Shown here in pieces: positions 1 through 9,790 of a DNA stretch of 64,000 bases (position 1 is its first letter; every line of letters begins with the position of its first letter). Origin of the DNA: Drosophila persimilis. Its lineage: Eukaryota > Arthropoda > Insecta > Diptera > Drosophilidae. A program made the position numbers and the translations under genes. The stretch lies in contig NW_020825476.1 in assembly GCF_003286085.1 (NCBI RefSeq), positions 1 to 64,000 on the forward strand, given 5' to 3'. The notes under the pieces were generated by a model. It was not told the origin of the DNA, ran no database searches, and worked only from the letters and a program-made list of their open reading frames with translations.

Positions 1-826
1 TCGAATCTGCATATTGTGGATGCAACAGATTTTTCGTTCTTTGTGTGGGCGGAGGGGGGTGGGCGAATTTTGAGATATACGTTTTATAGTGAGATCTAAC
101 AGAAGTGCGGATACCAAATTGGTTACTCTAGCTTTAATAGTCTCTGAGATTTGTGAATATCCCCATATTTGCATTCTTTGCGGGGCGGAAGGGGTGTGGC
201 GAAATTTTGAAAACAAACTCGTCTCGGTCCGATATATTAGGAGTGTGGATACCAAATTTGGTTGCTCTAGCTTTTATAGTCTCTGAGATCTGGCGCTAAT
301 GTTTTACTCTAAGCAAAGCCGCCTATGCTACGTGTGTGTTAGAGAGAGACAGGGCGAGAAAAAATGAAATTGTTTTCTTGATGCTGGCTATAATAATAAT
401 ACGAATCCAATTCAGATTCCGCAGTCTAAAAGATATGGTCATTCTCTACGATTCTGCGTTTTTGGTTTTCTCGTATCTTTAAAATTGTGGATGCCACAGA
501 TTTTCGCCCTTTGTGGGGGCGGAAGTGGGCGGGGCAAAGTTTTGAAATATTTTTGCAGCAGTGACATATCACAGAAGTTTGGATCCAAAACATCGTTGCT
601 CTGGCTCCTATAGTCTTTGAGCATTAGGCGCTGAAGGGGACGGACAGACGGACGGACAGACGGACAGACGGACAGACAGACATGGCTCAATCGACTCGGC
701 TATTGATGCTGATCAAGAATATATATACTTTATGGGGTCGGAAACGATTCCTTCTGGACGTTACACACATCCACTTTTACCACAAATCTAATATACCCCA
801 ATACTCATTTTGAGTATCGGGTATAA
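1..826 (-). mobile_element. Truncated DINE-1/Helentron unit at the window edge
   Basis: This is the 5'-terminal part of a minus-oriented DINE unit, cut by the window edge. It runs from the middle of the element through the GA-tract near 330, the G-rich block near 510-535, the tetranucleotide tract near 640-680, and the 5' terminus (plus-strand reading GAGTATCGGGTATA) at 813-826. Its first 300 bases differ from later units by several single-base gains and losses in homopolymers. That pattern could be decay or sequencing error at a contig edge. Confidence 0.8.
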
Positions 827-1928
827 CGAGGGGGAACGTTGTGAGTTGCTGCGGACACCGCAACTCTACGGTTATACCCGATACTAAGTCAGTATGGCTC
901 TCCTCCGGCAGCCGCTAATATTAAACGACACGACAAAGAGTGCGTGCGAGAGAGACAGAAAATCAGTCTGAGCGTGACGTCTGGCGCTGCGTAGCCACTG
1001 CAAATTGATTTGTTCCTTTTGGATATAAAAATGATCTGATCTGATCCAGATTCAGCAACCTGATAGATATGGTCATTATCTATGATTCTGCGTTTTTAGT
1101 TTTCTCGAATCTGCAATATTGTGGATGCAACAGATTTTCGTCCTTTGTGTGGGCGGAGGGGGGTGGGGCGAAATTTTGAGATATACGTTTTATAGTGAGA
1201 TCTAACAGAAGTGCGGATACCAAATTTGGTTACTCTAGCTTTAATAGTCTCTGAGATTTGTGAATATCCCCATATTTGCATTCTTTGCGGGGGCGGAAGG
1301 GGGTGTGGCGAAATTTTGAAACAACTCGTCTCGGTCCGATATATTAGGAGTGTGGATACCAAATTTGGTTGCTCTAGCTTTTATAGTCTCTGAGATCTGG
1401 CGCTAATGTTTACTCTAAGCAAAGCCGCCTATGCTACGTGTGTGTTAGAGAGAGACAGGGCGAGAAAAAATGAAATTGTTTTCTTGATGCTGGCTATAAT
1501 AATAATACGATCCAATTCAGATTCCGCAGTCTAAAAGATATGGTCATTCTCTACGATTCTGCGTTTTTGGTTTTCTCGTATCTTTAAAATTGTGGATGCC
1601 ACAGATTTTCGCCCTTTGTGGGGGCGGAAGTGGGCGGGGCAAAGTTTTGAAATATTTTTGCAGCAGTGACATATCACAGAAGTTTGGATCCAAAACATCG
1701 TTGCTCTGGCTCCTATAGTCTTTGAGCATTAGGCGCTGAAGGGGACGGACAGGACGGACGGACGGACAGACGGACAGACAGACATGGCTCAATCGACTCG
1801 GCTATTGATGCTGATCAAGAATATATATACTTTATGGGGTCGGAAACGATTCCTTCTGGACGTTACACACATCCACTTTTACCACAAATCTAATATACCC
1901 CAATACTCATTTTGAGTATCGGATATAA
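827..1928 (-). mobile_element. Complete DINE-1/Helentron-type unit (reference copy)
   Basis: A complete 1,102-bp non-autonomous Helentron (DINE-1/INE-1 class) in minus orientation. In plus-strand order it has: the element's 3' terminus CGAGGGGGAACG; a hairpin TGCGG-ACA-CCGCA; a subterminal TTATACCCGATACT; two related internal modules, each with a GAGAGAGACAG tract, a TATA-like box (about 1024 and 1493) and a G-rich GGGCGGAAG block; a GGAC/AGAC tetranucleotide tract (1742-1784); and the 5' terminus with AGTATCGGGTATAA-type sequence. TTATACCCGATACT and its reverse complement near the two ends form the subterminal inverted repeat typical of the class. It has no coding capacity, so transposition would need an autonomous Helentron. 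The next unit follows directly, head to tail. The class assignment is from family knowledge; the subfamily name is not established. Confidence 0.85.
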
Positions 1929-3031
1929 CGAGGGGGAACGTTGTGAGTTGCTGCGGACACCGCAACTCTACGGTTATACCCGATACTAAGTCAGTATGGC
2001 TCTCCTCCGGCAGCCGCTAATATTAAACGACACGACAAAGAGTGCGTGCGAGAGAGACAGAAAATCAGTCTGAGCGTGACGTCTGGCGCTGCGTAGCCAC
2101 TGCAAATTGATTTGTTCCTTTTGGCTATAACAATGATCTGATCTGATCCAGATTCAGCAACCTGATAGATATGGTCATTATCTATGATTCTGCGTTTTTA
2201 GTTTTCTCGAATCTGCAATATTGTGGATGCAACAGATTTTCGTTCTTTGTGTGGGCGGAGGGGGGTGGGGCGAAATTTTGAGATATACGTTTTATAGTGA
2301 GATCTAACAGAAGTGCGGATACCAAATTTGGTTACTCTAGCTTTAATAGTCTCTGAGATTTGTGAATATCCCCATATTTGCATTCTTTGCGGGGGCGGAA
2401 GGGGGTGTGGCGAAATTTTGAAACAAATCTCGTCTCGGTCCGATATATTAGGAGTGTGGATACCAAATTTGGTTGCTCTAGCTTTTATAGTCTCTGAGAT
2501 CTGGCGCTAATGTTTTACTCTAAGCAAAGCCGCCTATGCTACGTGTGTGTTAGAGAGAGACAGGGCGAGAAAAAATGAAATTGTTTTCTTGATGCTGGCT
2601 ATAATAATAATACGATCCAATTCAGATTCCGCAGTCTAAAAGATATGGTCATTCTCTACGATTCTGCGTTTTTGGTTTTCTCGTATCTTTAAAATTGTGG
2701 ATGCCACAGATTTTCGCCCTTTGTGGGGGCGGAAGTGGGCGGGGCAAAGTTTTGAAATATTTTTGCAGCAGTGACATATCACAGAAGTTTGGATCCAAAA
2801 CATCGTTGCTCTGGCTCCTATAGTCTTTGAGCATTAGGCGCTGAAGGGGACGGACAGACGGACGGACGGACAGACGGACAGACAGACATGGCTCAATCGA
2901 CTCGGCTATTGATGCTGATCAAGAATATATATACTTTATGGGGTCGGAAACGATTCCTTCTGGACGTTACACACATCCACTTTTACCACAAATCTAATAT
3001 ACCCCAATACTCATTTTGAGTATCGGGTATA
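1929..3031 (-). mobile_element. Complete DINE unit, head-to-tail with the previous one
   Basis: A near-identical copy of 827-1928. Its 3' terminus abuts the 5' terminus of the preceding unit with no intervening host base, giving a tandem period of 1,102 bp. Differences from the preceding copy include the TATA-like box (ggctataacaatg at about 2122) and the number of GGAC repeats. Confidence 0.85.
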
Positions 3032-3257
3032 ATTAGCTGAGGGTCACTGTGGCCAATCAGTCCTATTTTACTCGCTGCGGTGTCCGCAGCAACTCACAAC
3101 GTTCCCTCTCGTTTTATTTGTTTTCGCAGTTTTTACATTTTAACGCATTTACAAATATTTCTAAAAGCTGTTATTTTAACAGCTGAACCACTACACTTAA
3201 CATGGTTGGGACATTTTACATAATGTTACAGAGAAATAAGGCACTTTACATTACAAA
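3032..3257. repeat. Array spacer built from retroelement 3' UTR pieces
   Basis: A 226-bp spacer between DINE units, in three parts. (a) About 36 bp matching 51597-51631 in direct orientation. (b) About 41 bp of DINE 3' terminus in plus orientation, including the CCGCAGCAACTC hairpin side and ending CCTCTCG. (c) About 145 bp matching the reverse complement of 51451-51596. So it is rearranged sequence of the non-LTR element's 3' UTR, not a gene. A 67-codon open frame starting inside it at 3202 runs into the DINE and is not considered coding. Confidence 0.8.
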
Positions 3258-4364
3258 CGAGGGGGAACCCTGTGAGTTGCTGCGGACACCGCAACTCTAC
3301 AGTTATACCCGATACTTAGTCAGTATGGCTCGCCTCCGGCAGACGCCGCTAATATTAAACGACACGACAAAGAGTGCGTGCGAGAGAGACAGAAAATCAG
3401 TCTGAGCGTGACGTCGGGCGCTGCGTAGCCACTGCAAATTGATTTGTTCCTTTTGGCTATAAAAATGATCTGATCTGATCCAGATTCAGCAATCTGATAG
3501 ATATGGTCGTTATCTATGATTCTGCGTTTTTAGTTTTCTCAAATCTGCAATATTGTGGATGCAACAGATTTTCGTCCTTTGTGTGGGCGGAAGGGGGGGG
3601 GGCGAAATTTTGAGATATACGTTTTATAGTGAGATCTAACAGAAGTGCGGATACCAAATTTGGTTACTCTAGCTTTAATAGTCTCTGAGATTTGTGAATA
3701 TCCCCATATTTGCATTCTTTGCGGGGGCGGAAGGGGGTGTGGCGAAATTTTGAAACAAACTCGTCTCGGTCCGATATATTAGGAGTGTGGATACCAAATT
3801 TGGTTGCTCTAGCTTTTATAGTCTCTGAGATCTAGGCGCTAATGTTTTACTCTAAGCAAAGCCGCCTATGCTACGTGTGTGTTAGAGAGAGACAGGGGTG
3901 AGAAAAAATGAAATTGTTTTCTTGATGCTGGCTATAATAATAATACGATCCAATTCAGATTCCGCAGTCTAAAAGATATGGTCATTCTCTACGATTCTGC
4001 GTTTTTGGTTTTCTCGTATCTTTAAAATTGTGGATGCCACAGATTTTCGCCCTTTGTGGGGGCGGAAGTGGGCGGGGCAAAGTTTTGAAATATTTTTGCA
4101 GCAGTGACATATCACAGAAGTTTGGATCCAAAACATCGTTGCTCTGGCTCCTATAGTCTTTGAGCATTAGGCGCTGAAGGGGACGGACAGACGGACGGAC
4201 GGACAGACGGACAGACAGACATGGCTCAATCGACTCGGCTATTGATGCTGATCAAGAATATATATACTTTATGGGGTCGGAAACGATTCCTTCTGGACGT
4301 TACACACATCCACTTTTACCACAAATCTAATATACCCCAATACTCATTTTGAGTATCGGGTATA
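3258..4364 (-). mobile_element. DINE unit of the 1.33-kb array format
   Basis: A complete minus-oriented unit whose period with the next spacer is 1,333 bp. It carries CCCTGTGAG instead of CGTTGTGAG near its 3' terminus, a variant shared only with the next unit, which marks them as a recent duplicate pair. A local G run sits near 3593-3601. Confidence 0.85.
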
Positions 4365-4590
4365 ATTAGCTGAGGGTCACTGTGGCCAATCAGTCCTATT
4401 TTACTCGCTGCGGTGTCCGCAGCAACTCACAACGTTCCCTCTCGTTTTATTTGTTTTCGCAGTTTTTACATTTTAACGCATTTACAAATATTTCTAAAAG
4501 CTGTTATTTTAACAGCTGAACCACTACACTTAACATGGTTGGGACATTTTACATAATGTTACAGAGAAATAAGGCACTTTACATTACAAA
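4365..4590. repeat. Array spacer, second copy
   Basis: Same three-part structure as 3032-3257, with the same CCTCTCG variant, so both were copied together with their neighbouring DINE. Confidence 0.8.
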
Positions 4591-5702
4591 CGAGGGGGAA
4601 CCCTGTGAGTTGCTGCGGACACCGCAACTCTACAGTTATACCCGATACTTAGTCAGTATGGCTCGCCTCCGGCAGACGCCGCTAATATTAAACGACACGA
4701 CAAAGAGTGCGTGCGAGAGAGACAGAAAATCAGTCTGAGCGTGACGTCGGGCGCTGCGTAGCCACTGCAAATTGATTTGTTCCTTTTGGCTATAAAAATG
4801 ATCTGATCTGATCCAGATTCAGCAATCTGATAGATATGGTCGTTATCTATGATTCTGCGTTTTTAGTTTTCTCAAATCTGCAATATTGTGGATGCAACAG
4901 ATTTTCGTCCTTTGTGTGGGCGGAAGGGGGTGGGGCGAAATTTTGAGATATACGTTTTATAGTGAGATCTAACAGAAGTGCGGATACCAAATTTGGTTAC
5001 TCTAGCTTTAATAGTCTCTGAGATTTGTGAATATCCCCATATTTGCATTCTTTGCGGGGGCGGAAGGGGGTGTGGCGAAATTTTGAAACAAACTCGTCTC
5101 GGTCCGATATATTAGGAGTGTGGATACCAAATTTGGTTGCTCTAGCTTTTATAGTCTCTGAGATCTGGCGCTAATGTTTTACTCTAAGCAAAGCCGCCTA
5201 TGCTACGTGTGTGTTAGAGAGAGACGGGGTGAGAAAAAATGAAATTGTTTTCTTGATGCTGGCTATAATAATAATACGATCCAATTCAGATTCCGCAGTC
5301 TAAAAGATATGGTCATTCTCTACGATTCTGCGTTTTTGGTTTTCTCGTATCTTTAAAATTGTGGATGCCACAGATTTTCGCCCTTTGTGGGGGCGGAAGT
5401 GGGCGGGGCAAAGTTTTGAAACATTTTTGGAGCAGTGACATATGACAGAAGTCTGGATCCAAAACATCGTTGCTCTAGCTCTTATAGTCTTTGAGCATTA
5501 GGCGCTGAAGGGGACGGACAGACGGACAGACGGACGGACGGACAGACGGACGGACGGACAGACGGACAGACGGACGGACGGACAGACAGACATGGCTCAA
5601 TCGACTCGGCTATTGATGCTGATCAAGAATATATATACTTTATGGGGTCGGAAACGATTCCTTCTGGACGTTACACACATCCACTTTTACCACAAATCTA
5701 AT
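4591..5702 (-). mobile_element. DINE unit broken by the copia LTR
   Basis: A minus-oriented unit whose final about 30 bases (the 5' terminus) are missing: after ACCACAAATCTAAT the copia-type LTR begins. It carries the longest GGAC/AGAC tetranucleotide tract in the window (about 5512-5591). Confidence 0.8.
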
Positions 5703-5906
5703 TGTTAAAGTTATTTTATTTGTAAGACAGCAGAATATCAGTATACAGAATTATATGTGCTTCCGAGTAACATACGCAAGAGAGAGACACCGAAAAGGGA
5801 ACATCGATATACAGAACATCGATATGAGAATATCGATATGCAGCAGGGCACATGCGCAGTGTTGTTACAGATCAATATCTAATTATCGTGGCGGTCACTT
5901 TGAACA
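5703..5906 (-). repeat. 3' LTR of the copia-type element (204 bp)
   Basis: It begins TGTTAAAG and ends TTTGAACA on the plus strand, so both termini carry TG...CA. On the element's sense strand an AATAAA polyadenylation signal lies within 20 bases of the LTR end. The outer boundary is the DINE break and the inner boundary is the polypurine tract. Only one LTR copy was found. Confidence 0.8.
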
Positions 5907-5915
5907 CTCCTCCTC
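5907..5915 (-). other. Polypurine tract of the copia-type element
   Basis: Reads GAGGAGGAG on the minus strand immediately before the LTR terminus TGTTCAAAG. This is the position expected for plus-strand DNA priming in LTR elements. Confidence 0.75.
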
Positions 5916-5978
5916 AACACAACGCATGTTTACAAACTTTAAATATACTTAACTAATATTCAATAACATGTCAAGCAC

Positions 5979-6250
5979 TTATAAACGATCTTTTAAACCA
6001 AATGCGAGTACAAATTTATGGTGCTTAACCTTGGCTAAGTTCTTTGTGAGGACATCTGCTATCATCTCATCGGTTGGCAGATATGCAATGTTGACTTCAC
6101 CTCTCTTGAGAACCTCTCGAATATGATGTATCTTGACGTCGATGTGCTTTGTACGTGCATGAAACATGGGGTTTCTAGCAAGCTGCTGTGCTCCAATGTT
6201 GTCGCCGTACATCTGAATAGCTGACTCCTTGGATATCAGCTTTAAGTCAA
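5979..6250 (-). pseudogene. Remnant of copia RNase H C-terminus
   Basis: The open frame 5979-6212, with in-frame sequence continuing upstream to about 6250, matches the last part of a copia-type polyprotein. It contains the RTKHIDVKIHHIRE motif and a DVLTK motif, both typical of the end of copia RNase H. It is out of frame with the main gag-pol frame ending at 6251. Most of the RNase H domain that should lie between them, including the catalytic TEAEY region, is absent. It looks like the far side of a deletion, not a separate gene. Confidence 0.8.
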
Positions 6251-9200
6251 TCAGTAGGCTGCGAAAGTATATTTTGCCAAATATCGAAGGATGTGCTTGG
6301 CTGCCGCTTCATGCTCGGAATGAGGATCCTTGTTACGTTGTGCTAATTGGTTCACCGAATGCGCAATGTCTGGACGAGTCATAACAGCAAGATAAGATAA
6401 CTCTCCAATTAGCTTTTGGAACGATGTGATGTCGACCCTGCGGCAATCCTCTTTGTTGCATGCCACCTGGTAACCAGCTTCAAGAGGCGTGGACGTCTGT
6501 CGACAATCTTTCAAATTGTACTGTTCGAGCAACTCTCTAATATATTTCCGTTGGCTGATTGAAATCGCACCCGTACTGCCTTCACGTTTCACCTCAATAC
6601 CTAAAAAGTATTGCATAGGCCCGATGTCAACCACATCAAATTCTGCTGCGATCTTTATCTTGATATCAGATATATCATCTAGGTCCTTACACGCCAAAAT
6701 AATGTCATCTACGTAGACAGCTATTAGACACATATTTTTACCTGGCTTACGATACAGACAGGGTTCGTTGACAGTCGGTATAAAACCAATGCGTCTCAGC
6801 GTTGCATCCAACGTAGAGTTCCACACTCTTCCTGATTGTTTTAGGCCATATATACTTTTGTGAAGCCTCAAAACGTGATTTGGGTGAGCTTCGCTGATGA
6901 AGCCCTCAGGTTGTCTCATAAAAACCTCATCTTCCAATTCGCCGTTGAGATACGCCGTGACAACATCCATTTGATGTAGGTGGAGACCATGTTCGACTGC
7001 AAGTGCAATTATCAACCTGATAGTTGCGTGGCGTACAACTGGTGCAAATGTTTCCTTGTAGTCGATCCCGTAGCGTTGGCTACAACCTTTCGCCACCAGA
7101 CGTGATTTGAGCCTGTTCACGCTTCCATCCGGATTGGACTTAACTGCGTAAACCCATCTGCATCCAATGGACTTTTTCCCGCTAGGCAATTTAGTAAGCG
7201 ACCACGTGCCGTTCTTCACGAGAGATTCGTACTCGTCCTTCATTGATGCTTTCCATATCTCGCCTTCAGTAGACCGTTCAGCTTGTGCGTAGTTTTGTGG
7301 AACTTGTACGTCTGCTGCCAGTATCGCATTGAGCATATGATACTGCTTCCTTGGTCGTCCTGGTTTGCCCGTCCGTACTATGGTTGGGCGTCCTGGTCCT
7401 CTTATTGGTTCTGGAATTACAAGAATGTCATTACTAGACCTAATCTCCTCCTGATTTTCTGGCTCATTTTCTGGATCTTTAAATTGCTCGCTATCCATTT
7501 CGGGTTCAGCGTTCTGGTTTTGTTGAACCTCAATTGATGCTATGTCATTGGAACATGATGCATCTAGTTTGCCCCCTTCAGATTCTACAAAAATGACATC
7601 CCTACTCTCTACGAGTTTCCTGGTTTCTTTACTGACCAAACGGTATGCTTTGGCCGTATCAGAGTAGCCCACCATTATATACTCTAAGCCTTTCTGTGCG
7701 AACTTTGATTTCTTTGTTTTATCTAGAGCTATCGCTACTGAGCCAAAAACTCTTAAATGCGATACCACTGGCTTTCGACCTGTCCATATTTCAAAAGGTG
7801 TCACCCCGCTCAAGCAGCTGCTTGCCACTCTATTTCGCAAATACGTGGCAGTTCGAATCGCTTCTGCCCAATAGCATTCACTCAACCCAGCATGCAGCAG
7901 CATACTTCTTGCCATTTCTACCAATGTTCTGTTGGCCCTTTCTGCAACTCCGTTTTGTTGAGGTGTATATGGCACTGTTAAGTTTCGCTTTATTCCATTT
8001 TGGTTTAGGTAATTGTCAAAAACGTTTGATATGTATTCTCGGCCATTGTCGCTTCGTAAAACCTTGACTTTTCTCCCAGTTTGGCACTCAACTTGACTTT
8101 TAAATTCTTTAAAAGCCTCGAAAACCTGATCTTTGGTTTTTAGGAAACTTACTGATACATATCTTGAACAATCATCAATAAATGTGGCGAAATATCGATT
8201 GCCTCCCATTGACTGCTTTTGCATTGGACCGCATACATCAGTATGTATTAAGTCTAGAACGCCCTTTGACCTGTTTGTGCTCGATTGAAATGGTTGCACG
8301 CAAATTTTACTTTTTGCGCATGTTGCACACACTTGTTTTGGCTTGTATATGCCCTTGAGACCTATTACCATCTCCTTGTTAACCATTTCCTTTAATGCGT
8401 CAAAATGTACATGTCCGAACCTATTGTGCCATTTGAATGCATCTGCCTCAACATTTACAATGTTCATACACTTTTCCTGATTGTCCTGAACCATAAACAA
8501 TCCATTTTCCAGATGTGCCTTTATAACTATTTTTCCGTTTTCAAAAATCATCGCTTGATTTTTCTCAAACACAACATTTTTTCCATGTTTTAATAGTTTT
8601 GTGACCGATATAAAATTGTACTGCAAATCTGGTACCAAGATAACATTTTCCATCGTAACGGATCTGTCACCGAACTTTACTTGAACAGTTCCATGCCCTT
8701 CAGCAATAAGTGATTTACCGCCGGCTAAAAATACTTTTTGATTATCTTCCGTGAACGACACAAAGCGTTCCTTGTCACAACATAGATGCGCCGTTGCGCC
8801 ACTGTCTATGCACCATGCATTTAACATCTGGTCATTCGGCTTAGCCAAACTTAGGATTGGTACATATTTTTCTGGTTCCACTTTGTCATATTCGGTTACG
8901 CAAAGCATTGTACCCAATCTTTCCCCGCTTTTACTGTTTGCGCCCTTGTTGTTTGCTCCTTCCTGCTTGCTTTTAGCACGGCATTCCGATTTAAAATGGC
9001 CTTCCTTTCCGCACTTAAAACACTTTTTGCCCTTCTTAAAGTTTTTCTTAAAATTGTTGTTGTCATAACTGACGTGTAGTTCCGCACTACTTGTAATTTC
9101 CTTGCTAATGCTATCTTCCTGCCTATTCGCTTCTTCAGAAATTTTTATTTTTAGCATGCTCAAGCTCGGCAAATCATCTCGCGTCTCAATCGCAACAACA

Positions 9201-9685
9201 AAACTTTCATACGATTTAGGCAAACCATTTAGCAACACAACTGATAAGATCTTTTCATCAACCTTTATGTTGATCTCTGCTAAAGCCTCGTGTACCACCT
9301 GGAATTTCCGCAAATATTCCTGTGCACTTATACCATCCGACATTTTTAACGTCAACAATTGTTTAATTAAAAGCACTACCCTTGCTGGTCCGCTTGGCCT
9401 GTGAATTTTATTTAGCTTTTGCCATGCCTGTGACGACGATACACAATTTTTAATATTGTTTAGTTGGGTCGATTTAACACAAAGTAAAATTGACGCCAAC
9501 GCCTTTTGATCCTTTAGTTCAAAAGCTGCACGTTGCTCACTTGCTGCACTTTCACTAAGCTCAATTTTACCACTGACGATTGGCCACAAATCATTTTGTA
9601 TGAGAACTCTTCTCATCAAAACTTCCCATGTGCTATAATTGTTATCGTCCAGTTTCTCAATATTGAAATTCATATTTCCACTCAT
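6251..9685 (-). CDS. Copia-type Gag-Pol polyprotein, C-terminally truncated
   Basis: A 1,144-residue frame. In order: copia-type Gag (about 1-210), CCHC zinc knuckle CFKCGKEGHFKSEC (about 221-234), aspartic protease with CIDSGATAH (about 293), integrase with an HHCC zinc region (CATCAKSKIC) and catalytic acidic residues in IHTDVCGP, RSDNGREY and GVAERANRTL (about 480-580), and reverse transcriptase with YVDDI (about 990). Gag and Pol are in one frame without a frameshift, as in several copia lineages. The frame ends at about the RT/RNase H border (MTRPDIAHSV, then a stop after KYTFAAY), so the RNase H domain is lost and autonomous replication is unlikely. The ATG at 9685 is the first in frame and precedes a normal Gag N-terminus. 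Confidence 0.9.
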   Translation of the reverse strand: MSGNMNFNIEKLDDNNYSTWEVLMRRVLIQNDLWPIVSGKIELSESAASEQRAAFELKDQKALASILLCVKSTQLNNIKNCVSSSQAWQKLNKIHRPSGPARVVLLIKQLLTLKMSDGISAQEYLRKFQVVHEALAEINIKVDEKILSVVLLNGLPKSYESFVVAIETRDDLPSLSMLKIKISEEANRQEDSISKEITSSAELHVSYDNNNFKKNFKKGKKCFKCGKEGHFKSECRAKSKQEGANNKGANSKSGERLGTMLCVTEYDKVEPEKYVPILSLAKPNDQMLNAWCIDSGATAHLCCDKERFVSFTEDNQKVFLAGGKSLIAEGHGTVQVKFGDRSVTMENVILVPDLQYNFISVTKLLKHGKNVVFEKNQAMIFENGKIVIKAHLENGLFMVQDNQEKCMNIVNVEADAFKWHNRFGHVHFDALKEMVNKEMVIGLKGIYKPKQVCATCAKSKICVQPFQSSTNRSKGVLDLIHTDVCGPMQKQSMGGNRYFATFIDDCSRYVSVSFLKTKDQVFEAFKEFKSQVECQTGRKVKVLRSDNGREYISNVFDNYLNQNGIKRNLTVPYTPQQNGVAERANRTLVEMARSMLLHAGLSECYWAEAIRTATYLRNRVASSCLSGVTPFEIWTGRKPVVSHLRVFGSVAIALDKTKKSKFAQKGLEYIMVGYSDTAKAYRLVSKETRKLVESRDVIFVESEGGKLDASCSNDIASIEVQQNQNAEPEMDSEQFKDPENEPENQEEIRSSNDILVIPEPIRGPGRPTIVRTGKPGRPRKQYHMLNAILAADVQVPQNYAQAERSTEGEIWKASMKDEYESLVKNGTWSLTKLPSGKKSIGCRWVYAVKSNPDGSVNRLKSRLVAKGCSQRYGIDYKETFAPVVRHATIRLIIALAVEHGLHLHQMDVVTAYLNGELEDEVFMRQPEGFISEAHPNHVLRLHKSIYGLKQSGRVWNSTLDATLRRIGFIPTVNEPCLYRKPGKNMCLIAVYVDDIILACKDLDDISDIKIKIAAEFDVVDIGPMQYFLGIEVKREGSTGAISISQRKYIRELLEQYNLKDCRQTSTPLEAGYQVACNKEDCRRVDITSFQKLIGELSYLAVMTRPDIAHSVNQLAQRNKDPHSEHEAAAKHILRYLAKYTFAAY

Positions 9686-9790
9686 TTTCTATACTTATTG
9701 TCCCACAGTGCAAAATTTGTAACTGTCGATCGTCTCATGCACAAAGCAACTACGACGACAATACTGTTGTCCGTGTCTTTCTTTTGTTTT

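Larger units (their letters stand above)
5703..9790 (-). mobile_element. Copia-type (Ty1/copia) LTR retrotransposon, damaged
   Basis: The element lies in minus orientation. It has a 3' LTR (5703-5906), an adjacent polypurine tract, a remnant of the RNase H end, a long gag-pol frame, and about 105 bp of leader (9686-9790). No 5' LTR or convincing primer binding site is present: the leader runs straight into the 5' terminus of a plus-oriented DINE at 9791. The domain order protease-integrase-reverse transcriptase is diagnostic of Pseudoviridae/copia. The right end therefore appears to have been replaced by DINE sequence, and no target duplication can be defined. Confidence 0.9.

Noticed and set aside
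2649-2834. Recurrent minus-strand open frames of 61-83 codons (also at 439, 1544, 3982, 12101, 13432, 14764, 22651, 40451)
   Set aside because: They are the same DINE segment read in one frame. The frame is conserved only because units are copies of each other; composition follows the tetranucleotide and G-rich repeats, and indels in the tract are not in multiples of three.
3202-3405. Recurrent plus-strand frame of 67 codons (also at 4535, 12654, 15317, 16648, 17978, 23212)
   Set aside because: It crosses from retroelement 3' UTR sequence into DINE terminus and GA-tract, with no domain and no conservation beyond array homogenisation.
7645-8067. 140-codon plus-strand frame in the copia element
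   Set aside because: It lies opposite the integrase region of the well-supported gag-pol frame; a shadow frame.
9686-9790. A 5' LTR or primer binding site for the copia-type element
   Set aside because: No match to 5703-5906 and no clear tRNA-complementary stretch next to the DINE joint.
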